A stretch of 64,000 nt of DNA. Source: an uncultured Acidobacteriia bacterium (GTDB taxonomy: Bacteria > Acidobacteriota > Terriglobia > Bryobacterales > Bryobacteraceae). Made by a program: the position numbers and the translations under genes. The notes below the pieces were generated by a model. The model worked only from the letters and a program-made list of their open reading frames with translations, had not been told where the DNA came from and made no database searches. Shown here piece after piece: positions 45,530 to 53,820 of this stretch (its first letter is position 1; each line of letters starts with the position of its first letter). The stretch is taken from the NCBI GenBank assembly GCA_903881085.1, contig CAIRSA010000005.1, positions 19,401 through 83,400 on the forward strand, read 5' to 3'.

Positions 45530-46917
45530 AACGTGGAATCTCCATCTCGCTGCGTCTAACGCTTTGGTTTTCCAGCATATTTCTATGCGGATTTGCGGTC
45601 TTCGGAGTGGTGATGTGGTTCGATCTCGCAAACTCCCTCGAGCAGGGCCGCGATCGAACTCTCACCAACAGAGCGCGTAGGTTGTTGGAAAAGGTCGGCG
45701 GCGAAACTGATAACGGCGGACAACTTGGCGCGCGATATAGGGCCTTTTCAGAAGCGACGCCGGAAGGTAAGTTTGTTCAGGTGTTTGACTTGGCGGGCCA
45801 CAGACTCCTCCCTCCTGCTACCGACCATGTCGCCGATTTTCCTTGGCCCAATGTCCCTGAACAAAGCAATGAATACCGCGCGAATATGCAGCTGCGAGAC
45901 CGCTACTTTCGACTGTTTGTTCGCCACGCCACGCTCGCCGGTAAACCAGTGCGAATATATGTCGCTGGTCAGTTAGAAGACAATCGCCAGCAAGTGCAGC
46001 ATTTCTCTGAGGGCTTGCTGCGCTCCATTCCAGTCCTCATACTCGCATCCGGGCTGGCCGGATATTTCGTTAGCAGAAAGGCCCTCAACCCGATCTCAAG
46101 ACTCATCGAATCCGGACGGTCTATAACCATCGGCAACCTATCTCGCCGTCTTGCAGTTTCAGATAACGGGGACGAACTGGCCAGGTTGGCGGAGACATGG
46201 AATGGCATGCTGGCCCGGCTGGAAGCCGCCGTCAATCGTATTACCCGCTTTACGGCAGATGCCTCGCACGAATTGAGGAGCCCACTGTCTTATATTCGAA
46301 TTGCCTCTGAATCCATGCTTCGTCAACCGGACATCGATCCCGATGCCGCGGAAGCATTTCGCGAGATTTTAGTAGAGGCCGAGAGCGCAACGCGATTGTT
46401 GAATGATATGCTCATGCTGGCGCGCTCAGATGCCGGCCACGTGGAAGTTGCATTCGAAAAAGTAAACTTAGGGGAGGTCGTCAACGAAGTGGCGAGCAAG
46501 ATCAGTGCGATGGCCGAAGCCAAACAGCAGTCCCTTCAGAAGCCACCCACAACTGAAGTATTCAATGTAAGTGGCGATGAGGCACTTTTACGAAGACTTG
46601 CCTGGATTCTCATTGACAACGCAATCAAATACACCCCACCTGGAGGACAAATCGAAGCTTCCGTCTCCAGAACTGGCAAAAACATAATGCTGCAAGTTGC
46701 CGATAGCGGCCAAGGCATTCCCGCAGACTCGTTGCAACACATCTTCGACCGGTTCTACCGGGCCGATCCCGCCCGCAGCAACGAAGAGGGCACCGGCCTT
46801 GGCTTAGCCATTGCGAAATGGATCGCCGATACACATCGTGCCGAAGTGCGCGTGAGCAGCAGTGAGCAGGTTGGAACAACCTTCCAAGTTTTCTTCCCAA
46901 CGATCCCGTCCGATTAA
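45526..46917 (+). CDS. Membrane sensor histidine kinase
   Basis: 463 residues with a TTG start that overlaps the response regulator's TGA. Membrane helix 1 (about 7-30), a periplasmic sensor of about 130 residues, helix 2 (about 160-182), HAMP (about 183-235), H-box TADASHELRSPLSYIR, N-box ILIDNAIKYTPPGG, G1 DSGQGIPAD, F-box FDRFYRAD and G2 GTGLGLAIAKW. All catalytic motifs are intact. The short periplasmic loop suggests sensing of a small molecule or envelope state. Together with the regulator it forms a complete two-component system just after the receptor 6 operon; the signal is unknown. Confidence 0.92.
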   Translation: MKRGISISLRLTLWFSSIFLCGFAVFGVVMWFDLANSLEQGRDRTLTNRARRLLEKVGGETDNGGQLGARYRAFSEATPEGKFVQVFDLAGHRLLPPATDHVADFPWPNVPEQSNEYRANMQLRDRYFRLFVRHATLAGKPVRIYVAGQLEDNRQQVQHFSEGLLRSIPVLILASGLAGYFVSRKALNPISRLIESGRSITIGNLSRRLAVSDNGDELARLAETWNGMLARLEAAVNRITRFTADASHELRSPLSYIRIASESMLRQPDIDPDAAEAFREILVEAESATRLLNDMLMLARSDAGHVEVAFEKVNLGEVVNEVASKISAMAEAKQQSLQKPPTTEVFNVSGDEALLRRLAWILIDNAIKYTPPGGQIEASVSRTGKNIMLQVADSGQGIPADSLQHIFDRFYRADPARSNEEGTGLGLAIAKWIADTHRAEVRVSSSEQVGTTFQVFFPTIPSD

Positions 46918-47436
46918 GTTAAAAACCCAAGCGACATAAACCCAAGGTAAGGTCGGCTGTTTTCAAAACCAGGCGCCCAACAGCCTGGGGATGAATGGCA
47001 ATCCGACCTCTTGGAATCTAATATCAAAATGCTTGCGGATGCCATCGAATCTGCGCGGAGCTTGGAGACGAACTTTAACATTACAATTCCAGGAATCCTC
47101 TTGGAATACTTCAAATGGAAAGGCACAAGATTTGGCATGTCTGAAACCGACATGAAGGTAGGAATCATTGAGACCCACAGATTTGCAGGCCTTAATTAAC
47201 AACCTTTGGTTCGAGCAATCGCCAGTCAGGGGAACTTGCAAACGCCCAAGTAGTCTGAAGTGCCGTAAATTCATGCTTCGACAAACTAGAATAGTCCTCA
47301 GAACAACACCTTCAAGCTGAGTTGAATTCTCCTGCGCGTGCCTGGCAGTCTGGCGATCTCCGCTCTGAAACAGGGCTCATGTGAGCGTCAAACGACCGGC
47401 CACCTTTGCCAAATCTGTCAGGAGAAACATTGAGAT
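46918..47436. other. Intergenic stretch with a possible gene remnant
   Basis: 519 bases without a supported gene. A plus-strand frame ending at 47199 (about codons from 46990, with GDEWQSDLLE, MLADAIESARSLETNF and IPGILLEYFKWKGTRFG) has protein-like composition but no start or ribosome-binding site, and may be the end of a decayed gene. A hairpin CCAGGC (46969-46974) / GCCTGG (46983-46988) lies upstream of it, with TTTT on the minus-strand side. GC content is lower than in the neighbouring island. Confidence 0.3.
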
Positions 47437-48309
47437 TCAGGTACTTAGTGTCACTTCAGTCTTTATTCCAATCGCATCCAAAATCTCCTGGAGCCGGCAC
47501 ATGGCAACGGTTTGGTAATCACTCTCTTCAAAACGGCTGACTACCTGCTTGCTCACACCCAGCCGCCGTGCCAATTCAGTTTGGGAAACACCTTTTGCAA
47601 TCCGAATCTTCGCGATGAAAGGCGCGATTTGATCGAGTCGCTCAACGTGCGGAAGAGTCAATTCGCCCGACTTCAGCTCCTCGTACTCACGCAAGTCATC
47701 TTCGAGTTGTCGAATCATGCTCTCATAGTTAGATCGAACCACGGCGTACCGCTTGCCTGGTGTCTTCTGCTCCACCATTGCGAGTGCCTGCTTGAAGCCT
47801 TCAATTTGAACCATAGTTCGGTCTCGTTGTGCATCGCTCTTGATCATAATGGTGCCGCCTTCACTACTTGAATTACCCCGCGGATTTCCATCCCGATCCT
47901 GTCGAAAGAATTCTGGGAAACCCAGTTCCGGACTCGCTTTCATCGCCGGATGAATGAAGAACTCAACTCCATGATCGGCCCACATTTTCAACTTCCACTT
48001 CCGCAGATGCGGAACCAAGACGAGTTCGAAGTCAATCCAATATGGATCGATCCGATCATACACAGCCTCATCGGGCTCAACCCAATAACCGTCTATATCG
48101 CCTGGATCTGGCTTCTCTGTGCAGAAGGTGCCGTCGATATAAATCTCATCGATACCAGCGGCCCAATAGGCCTCAACGGCAGCGCGGAGTCCATTCAACA
48201 ACCATCGCCGCCGGGGCGTGAAACCAAGGCGCTTCCTGACCTGCTCCAATGTTGCCGGATGATTCCCCGGTGGTAACCCGCCAGTGTTGGGGTCAAACTC
48301 CAGAATCAT
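47437..48309 (-). CDS. Fused nucleotidyltransferase-like (DUF6932-like) and XRE-antitoxin protein
   Basis: 290 residues from ATG 48309 (AAGG 7 bases upstream, inside the promoter region). Residues 1-150 resemble the DUF6932 group, with LPPGNHPATLEQVRKRLG, IYIDGTFCTEKPDPGDIDGYW and FFRQDRDGNPRG; the xDGxF...DIDG pattern suggests a nucleotidyltransferase-like fold. Residues from 155 on look like a separate 136-residue XRE antitoxin beginning MIKSDAQRDRTM (ATG 47847) with a C-terminal helix-turn-helix SQTELARRLGVSKQVVSRFEE. Between them a GGGG run (47879-47876) puts the two in frame; with one G less the first protein would end at a TGA overlapping ATG 47847. It is either a recent frameshift fusion or two overlapping genes with a sequence variant. 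Confidence 0.7.
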   Translation of the reverse strand: MILEFDPNTGGLPPGNHPATLEQVRKRLGFTPRRRWLLNGLRAAVEAYWAAGIDEIYIDGTFCTEKPDPGDIDGYWVEPDEAVYDRIDPYWIDFELVLVPHLRKWKLKMWADHGVEFFIHPAMKASPELGFPEFFRQDRDGNPRGNSSSEGGTIMIKSDAQRDRTMVQIEGFKQALAMVEQKTPGKRYAVVRSNYESMIRQLEDDLREYEELKSGELTLPHVERLDQIAPFIAKIRIAKGVSQTELARRLGVSKQVVSRFEESDYQTVAMCRLQEILDAIGIKTEVTLST

Positions 48310-48320
48310 AAGCCACCTTA

Positions 48321-48349
48321 ATCTTCTCAGTGACAACTATATTTGTCAA
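48321..48349 (-). promoter_or_regulatory. Palindromic operator over the promoter of the XRE fusion gene
   Basis: TGACAA-N6-TTGTCA is a perfect 18-bp inverted repeat at 48331-48348. On the minus strand its first half is part of TTGACA (48349-48344); a weak -10 GAAGAT follows after 17 bases (48326-48321), then AAGG and ATG 48309. An autorepressor site for the XRE domain is the natural reading. Confidence 0.55.
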
Positions 48350-48365
48350 CACTAATGCTGTCATC

Positions 48366-48500
48366 TTAAGTTGTTGCATTTGCGATCGCGTACAAAGTCA
48401 GATTGTATGCCGCATGCGAGACTGCCGCCGGCGCTGTCGAACCAGAGCGACACCTGATCCATCCGTAGAGCGTTCCCGTGGACGTGATGCAGACCAACTT
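48366..48500 (-). pseudogene. Fragment of a CPBP-family intramembrane protease
   Basis: The 3' part of a minus-strand frame reads TSTGTLYGWIRCRSGS and then AAVSHAAYNLTLY, which matches the last conserved segment of CPBP (CAAX protease and bacteriocin-processing) proteins: glycine-rich helix, RxRxGS and the HAxxN motif. The frame upstream of about 48500 is not CPBP-like and the first two motifs (EExxxR, FxxxH) are missing. It is therefore a decayed gene end, next to the tRNA and the toxin-antitoxin-like fusion. The interval 48500-48870 otherwise contains no supported gene. Confidence 0.5.
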
Positions 48501-48871
48501 GAGCCAACTGACTGTCGGTTCATCATCGCTAAAGGCTACTATGTTGTCTGCGCGACTCGCGCCGAGCGGCGGTTTCCAATCGCTGGTGACCAATTCTTCA
48601 GGAGCCACATCGGATGACGAGGACCGTTCGCTCGGCAATCTGAAGATATCGGCGGGCGATTCCGTGGGCATCGAAATCGCGCGGTGGAATACGGGGCGAG
48701 GTGGCATTGCCCAAAGCGATTGCAAATCGTTGCCCAAGTTATTGATTCAAATAAGTCGAATCAGGAAACGTGGGTGCTTGTGTGAACTCTCTCCGCCCAC
48801 CGTTTGTTATCAGCAATTTAGCAGGAGAGAGCATTAGCAAAAGGAGAATAAATCTTTTATTTTCAACAAGA

Positions 48872-48961
48872 TGGCGGAGAGGGTGGGATTCGAACCCACG
48901 TTAGAGTTTCCCCTAAACACGCTTTCCAAGCGTGCGCCTTCAACCACTCGGCCACCTCTCC
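48872..48961 (-). tRNA. tRNA-Ser (GGA anticodon)
   Basis: 90 bases including encoded CCA. Acceptor stem GGAGAGG (48961-48955) pairs with CCTCTCC before GCCA; D-arm GCCGAGTGG, anticodon stem-loop with GGA at 48927-48925, a long variable arm typical of class II tRNAs, and TPsiC loop GTTCGAATC. The anticodon GGA reads UCC/UCU serine codons. Confidence 0.95.
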
Positions 48962-48979
48962 AACTTGCGGAGTATTTCT

Positions 48980-49825
48980 TTAGTTTAGCGCGCCGCGGTA
49001 CAAAAAGTCACGCACTCTGAGAAACCATTCTGTGTTCAGGCCTTCCGTTAGCTGTTTTTTTGTGGCGCTACACCAATCGGCGGCAGTCTTCACTTTGGCA
49101 GCGGCAAAGAGGATTTTGAAAGTCTCTTCGCGTGGATAGTAATTCCGGGCCAGAGCCATGTCCTGCTGCACGTTGCGGACGATGAAACTACGGACTGTGG
49201 GCTCGCGCTCGGCCTCAAGAACAGGCGCGGCTGCGCTGCATAGCAACATCTGAATCTCAGACTGCACTAAACGATCGGAGCGCGCTTCGACAGGGGCTAG
49301 GACTCTACGAGCGGGCTTGTATGCAGGCACGATGGGCGGCGAGACGCGCACCTCCATCGGATAGATGTACCAGTAGCCGGCGATATGCAATTGTGGCTCA
49401 ACTTTGATGCGTCGAACCGGTGCGTTGCGGTCCACCCACATGTCCATCCAGAAAACCAGCGTGGCCTCCGCATCGCCGGTCTTCGATTCGTAGGGCAGCG
49501 TGATTGGCTCAAGCTTGTCCGGGATGCCATTTGCATCGTGCACTTCGCGATACATGGTCACCTTCACGGCCTCTTCAGGGTTCTGCCCGATTTCAAGGAT
49601 GAATGGCGAGTTTGGGGGAACAGTGGCGACGATGTGATACGAAGCAAAAGCGTTGCGGGGAACGGCGGGCGAGAGGATCTCCCGGGGATCGGATTCGGAG
49701 CGGTCTATCTCCACGACTTCGCCCGTGGGCGAGATGCGAGAGAACTCGGAATAGACTTTGAGTGGCTGCGCTGCCACCTGAAAACAGGCGGGCAGCGCAG
49801 CCATCATGAGCAGCAGCGGTTTCAC
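48980..49825 (-). CDS. Hypothetical secreted protein downstream of RNase E/G
   Basis: 281 residues with signal peptide ([20 protein letters not shown]). No family recognised. The first two thirds are beta-rich ([45 protein letters not shown]), the last third helical with two cysteines ([19 protein letters not shown]). Its ATG overlaps the RNase gene's end by 4 bases, so translation is coupled, although an exported protein has no evident link with RNA turnover. It is probably a lineage-specific passenger of this operon. Confidence 0.7.
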   Translation of the reverse strand: MKPLLLMMAALPACFQVAAQPLKVYSEFSRISPTGEVVEIDRSESDPREILSPAVPRNAFASYHIVATVPPNSPFILEIGQNPEEAVKVTMYREVHDANGIPDKLEPITLPYESKTGDAEATLVFWMDMWVDRNAPVRRIKVEPQLHIAGYWYIYPMEVRVSPPIVPAYKPARRVLAPVEARSDRLVQSEIQMLLCSAAAPVLEAEREPTVRSFIVRNVQQDMALARNYYPREETFKILFAAAKVKTAADWCSATKKQLTEGLNTEWFLRVRDFLYRGALN

Positions 49826-52518
49826 GCGAGATCGAATTTTTCGTGATGGATGGACGGGTCGCTCTTGATCAGCACAGGACGCTTGAGGATCTCTTCCATT
49901 TCCTCAAGGAACTTGTTGCTGTGGCTCTTGAGCACCTTGGCCACATCGGGATTCACGCGCAGTAGAACATCCTTGCCATCGACGGCCTTGGCAATCTTCG
50001 TGGCTTCGACGAGGATTTCGCCGATCACAGTGTCGATGCTCTTCACCGATCCGGCGCCTTCGCAATACGGGCAAGGCGAGCAGAGGGTGCGTTCCAGACT
50101 CTGCTTCACACGCTTGCGCGTGATGGCGACGAGTCCGAAATCGTTGAACTGCAGAATTTTGTACGGGGCGCGATCGACGCGCATGGCCTCTTCAAGCGCC
50201 TGCATCACCTTCTGGCGATTCTTGCGCTCATCCATGTCAATGAAGTCGATCACGATTATGCCACCCAGATCGCGCAGGCGGATCTGGCGGACAATCTCTT
50301 TCACCGCTTCGATATTGGTCTTAACGATTGTGTCTTCCAACCGGTTCGACTTGCCGACGTACTTGCCGGTGTTGATATCGATGGCCACCAGGGCTTCGGT
50401 CTGGTTGATGACGATGTAGCCGCCGGACTTCAACCACACCTTGGGCCGCAACGCCTTTTCCAGATCGGTGGTGACGTTGAACGCATCGAAGATTGGCGTG
50501 GGACGTGTGTACATCTTCACGCGGCCAACCAGCAGGGGCTGGAAGCGCTGCACAAAGCTGAGCACGCTTTCATACATCTCTTCGTTATCGAGCCAGATGG
50601 TCTTGAAGTCCACCGTCAGTTGGTCGCGCAGAATGCGTTGCACGATGTCAAGATCGTGATGCACCAGCAGCGGCGCTGGACGGCGTTCGGACTTGGTGCG
50701 GATATCGAGCCAGAGGTTATAGAGGAACGCCATGTCGCTGGCGATATCCTCTTCGGTCTTGCCTTCGCCGGCGGTACGGATGATGTAGCCGCCGGGCACG
50801 CCAACGCGGTGAGCTTGCAGAATGCGTTTCAGGCGCAGGCGTTCTTCGTCGCTGGCGATCTTGCGCGACACACCCATGTGTTCCACGGTAGGCATGTAGA
50901 CGCAGTAGCGGCCGGGGAGGGCGATGTGCGAAGTGATGCGAGCACCCTTCTGGCCCATCGGCTCTTTGGCGATCTGGACAAGAATTTCCTGGCCTTCCTT
51001 GAGCAGATCAGTAATCGACGGGACGGGCCCCTTTTCGCGAGTGATGGTTCTGGCCTGCGGGGCGGGAGCGGCACCAGCTGTTGCGGCGGGTGCTACTGCG
51101 CCTTCCGCAACGGGTGCGGCTTCACGAGGTTCGCGCGGTTCGCGCGGTTCGCGGTTTCCACGATCACCGCCACGATCTGCACCGCGGTCTCCACCACGTC
51201 CGCGGCGGCGCATGCGGCGGCCAGAACGATTCTGGAAGCGGGCTGAGTTGTCGCGGTCGCGCAGCACTGCGGTCAGGCTTTGCGGTTGGCGGGCGGGCTC
51301 CACGCCATCTTCTTCAATGGCGGAAGCGATTTCTGTCTCAGTGTTACCTTCGCCATCTTCCGAGGCAAGCGCGTCTTCCGCGCCTTCGCCGGATTCGGCG
51401 TCACCGGCAGCCACGAGTTCTTCTTCGTCGTCTTCGTCTTCTTCGCTGGCAGAGTCAATGCCGAGCGCCATTTCAGCGCGGATATCGGCGATCTCTTCGG
51501 CTGCGGCGGCCAGTTCAGAAGGCGTGGGCTGGGAGTTCACCAGCGCATCTTCGTGCGTGTGTACGAAAGGAACTGCGGGCTCGGGTTCCGGTTCCACCGC
51601 AGCGTCCACAATAGGCGCGGGGCCCGGCTCGGGTTCCACAACAGCAACAGTAACTGGAACAGGTGCGGCAACGACTGGTTCAGGCACCGCTACCGCGGCA
51701 ACCGGCGCTGGGACTTCAACCGGAGCTGGCTTTTCTACCTTTTCTGCCACCACAGGCTTTTCTTCCACCACAGGTTCGCCGCGATACTTGGCAAGCGATT
51801 CGCCGGGCAAAACAAAGACGGGCTCTTTCGGGCCTGATGGCGCGGAATAAGTGACAGGCGCGGGCGCGGCTGCTTCTACAAGCACCGGCGCATCGTCCTC
51901 TTCCTCTCCGCCGGCTAGATCGGCTTCGGCCGTTTCACCCGCTGCGGGTTCCTGGCCGCCATCGGTTGCGTACTTGGAATCAGGGAAACCACGGCCACGA
52001 TTGCGGCGGCGGCGCGGACGGCGTCCACGTCGATCACCACGGTCTTGCCGATCGCCACCGGCTTCACTGCCAGCCTGCTGAGCAACCGCTTCGCCATCCA
52101 CAACGGCTTCCACAGGCGCGGCAACCTCCAGCACCTGGGCAGCGGCGGCGATTACAGGCGAGGCCTGCTGTTGCGGCGGCCTTTCTCCACGTTCACTGCG
52201 CTCCCCGCGCTCTCCACGTTCACTGCGCTCACCGCGCACACGCGGATTCCGCTCATCGCCGGTGCCGACAATCTTATCGTACTCTTCGTTTTCTTCGAAA
52301 AAGTCGGAAACGTACAGGAAGGTGTCGCGTTCCAATCCCAAATCGACGAACGCCGATTGCATGCCTGGAAGCACGCGCGTGACGCGGCCCTTATGGATAC
52401 TGCCGGCCAGAGAATACTCATTGGCCCGCTGAAAATAGATCTCTACCAACTGATCATCTTCAAGGATCGCCACTTTCGTTTCATGGCGATTCGTTGAGAT
52501 CACTAACTCTTTACTCAT
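49822..52518 (-). CDS. rne: Ribonuclease E/G with a long low-complexity insertion in the S1 domain
   Basis: 898 residues; RNase G is about 490. The S1 RNA-binding domain begins near residue 35 (IHKGRVTRVLPGMQSAFVDLGL) and resumes only near 500 (ITDLLKEGQEILVQIAKEPMGQKG); the roughly 420 residues between are disordered, with SERGER repeats (about 95-125), an Arg-rich patch RGRRPRRRRNRGRG (about 170), acidic Pro/Ala/Val stretches and a second Arg/Gly patch. The catalytic DNase I-like part is intact: Asp in AIDINTGKYVG (about 713) and in VIDFIDMD (about 756), Zn-link CPYC (about 816). It cuts single-stranded AU-rich RNA endonucleolytically for mRNA decay and rRNA processing. AGAGGA precedes the ATG. 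It follows the cell-shape operon, as rng does in several phyla. Confidence 0.95.
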   Translation of the reverse strand: MSKELVISTNRHETKVAILEDDQLVEIYFQRANEYSLAGSIHKGRVTRVLPGMQSAFVDLGLERDTFLYVSDFFEENEEYDKIVGTGDERNPRVRGERSERGERGERSERGERPPQQQASPVIAAAAQVLEVAAPVEAVVDGEAVAQQAGSEAGGDRQDRGDRRGRRPRRRRNRGRGFPDSKYATDGGQEPAAGETAEADLAGGEEEDDAPVLVEAAAPAPVTYSAPSGPKEPVFVLPGESLAKYRGEPVVEEKPVVAEKVEKPAPVEVPAPVAAVAVPEPVVAAPVPVTVAVVEPEPGPAPIVDAAVEPEPEPAVPFVHTHEDALVNSQPTPSELAAAAEEIADIRAEMALGIDSASEEDEDDEEELVAAGDAESGEGAEDALASEDGEGNTETEIASAIEEDGVEPARQPQSLTAVLRDRDNSARFQNRSGRRMRRRGRGGDRGADRGGDRGNREPREPREPREAAPVAEGAVAPAATAGAAPAPQARTITREKGPVPSITDLLKEGQEILVQIAKEPMGQKGARITSHIALPGRYCVYMPTVEHMGVSRKIASDEERLRLKRILQAHRVGVPGGYIIRTAGEGKTEEDIASDMAFLYNLWLDIRTKSERRPAPLLVHHDLDIVQRILRDQLTVDFKTIWLDNEEMYESVLSFVQRFQPLLVGRVKMYTRPTPIFDAFNVTTDLEKALRPKVWLKSGGYIVINQTEALVAIDINTGKYVGKSNRLEDTIVKTNIEAVKEIVRQIRLRDLGGIIVIDFIDMDERKNRQKVMQALEEAMRVDRAPYKILQFNDFGLVAITRKRVKQSLERTLCSPCPYCEGAGSVKSIDTVIGEILVEATKIAKAVDGKDVLLRVNPDVAKVLKSHSNKFLEEMEEILKRPVLIKSDPSIHHEKFDLA

Positions 52519-52722
52519 CGAATCCTCTCCGCTTGGCGCGGGAGGCGCAATCTACCGATACACCGTTGGAGGATCAGGCTTCCATTCCATCACGATGGGC
52601 GACGGAGAACTAAACTCGAAAACGCCGCCATCGTGGAGCACTGCCACATCCTGTCAGGAACGGCAATGAAGCCGTCCGGAACCTGAATCCTCTTTGCGGG
52701 CGAATCGCTCGCCGCCCCGCCT

Positions 52723-53817
52723 CTAATTCACAAAACGCCGGAGCCGTACATTGTTTACCAGCCCCAACATCAAAAAAACGCTCCACATGCTCGAGCCGCC
52801 GTAACTCATCAGTGGCAGCGGAATGCCGGTTACTGGCATCAGGCCAACAACCATCCCAACATTCACCAAGAGATGAAACAGCAAAAGCACGCAAATACCC
52901 ATGCAGATATACATTCCGGCCCGGTCAGGGGCGGTTTGCGCATTCTGAACAATCTGCATCAGCAGCAAAAAATACATCCCCAACACAACAACGACACCGA
53001 CAAAACCGTGCTCTTCAGCAAACGTGCTGAAGATGAAATCCGTATGAGGAACCGGCAGAAATCGCAACTGCGTCTGCAGCCCTCTGGTAACACCTTTGCC
53101 CCACATACCGCCGGAGCCAACAGCAATCTTGGACTGGATCACGTGATACCCGGACCCCTTCGGATCTTGTCCTGGATCCTGAAAGGAAGTGATCCTCTTC
53201 TTCTGGTATTCACTGGAACCAAAAAACCACCACACCGGCACAAGCATAATCAGAATACATACGATTCCTACCACCTGTTGCCAGCGCAATCCGGCAATAA
53301 ACACGCCCACAGCCAAGATCGGCAAGTAGGTCAGTGACGTGCCCAAATCCGGCTGGCGATTCACCAGCAGAAAGGGCAATCCAACCAACCCCACCAACTT
53401 CAGCAAGTCCCTGAGTTCCAAACGGTCGCGCCGTAATTCCGTCAAGTACCTCGCCACTAGTAATACTATCACTAGTTTAGCGAATTCGGAGACCTGAAAG
53501 CGGAACCCCATCGGAAACGGGATCCAACGGCGGGATCCGAACACTTTCGTGCCCAACAAAAATGTGGCGACCAGCGTCGCCACTGTTATGCCATACAAGA
53601 CGGGCACTTGACTGAGCAACGTATGGTAATCAATCGAGGAAACCACCCATAACAGCACCATTCCAAGCACGATGTAGATGATCTGCTTCCACCATGTGTC
53701 CTTCCAGATGGAATCGCGGGTGGAGCTATAGATCTGCAGCACGCCGAATGCACAGATGGCCAACGTGAGGATAAGCATGGGCCAATCCAGATCTCGTATG
53801 GAACGGTAGCTGGCCAT
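52723..53817 (-). CDS. rodA: Peptidoglycan glycosyltransferase RodA
   Basis: 364 residues with about ten hydrophobic helices of the SEDS family. Signature segments include RYLTELRRDRLELRDLLKL, LVNRQPDLGTSLTYLPI, FGSSEYQKKRITSF, SGGMWGKGVTRG, the TDFIFSTFAEEHGFVG loop and GIPLPLMSYGGSSMWSVF near the end. RodA polymerises lipid II glycans in the elongasome with PBP2. It lies 3 bases after mrdA, so the pair is coupled. The 204 bases downstream, before rne, contain only a short hairpin (52660-52675) without a T-run. Confidence 0.95.
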   Translation of the reverse strand: MASYRSIRDLDWPMLILTLAICAFGVLQIYSSTRDSIWKDTWWKQIIYIVLGMVLLWVVSSIDYHTLLSQVPVLYGITVATLVATFLLGTKVFGSRRWIPFPMGFRFQVSEFAKLVIVLLVARYLTELRRDRLELRDLLKLVGLVGLPFLLVNRQPDLGTSLTYLPILAVGVFIAGLRWQQVVGIVCILIMLVPVWWFFGSSEYQKKRITSFQDPGQDPKGSGYHVIQSKIAVGSGGMWGKGVTRGLQTQLRFLPVPHTDFIFSTFAEEHGFVGVVVVLGMYFLLLMQIVQNAQTAPDRAGMYICMGICVLLLFHLLVNVGMVVGLMPVTGIPLPLMSYGGSSMWSVFLMLGLVNNVRLRRFVN

Positions 53818-53820
53818 GCG

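Noticed and set aside
48872..48961. tRNA-Ser as integration site with a duplicated 3' end
   Set aside because: No second copy of the tRNA 3' sequence was found within 46918-48871, and no integrase is present.
50620..51850. Long plus-strand frames opposite the RNase E/G insertion
   Set aside because: They are mirror frames of GC-rich repetitive coding sequence, with Ser/Ala/Arg runs and no start signals.
51120..52250. Short tandem repeats in the RNase E/G gene as a CRISPR-like or satellite array
   Set aside because: The repeats code for SERGER and EPR units in one open frame and have no spacers; they are protein low-complexity repeats.
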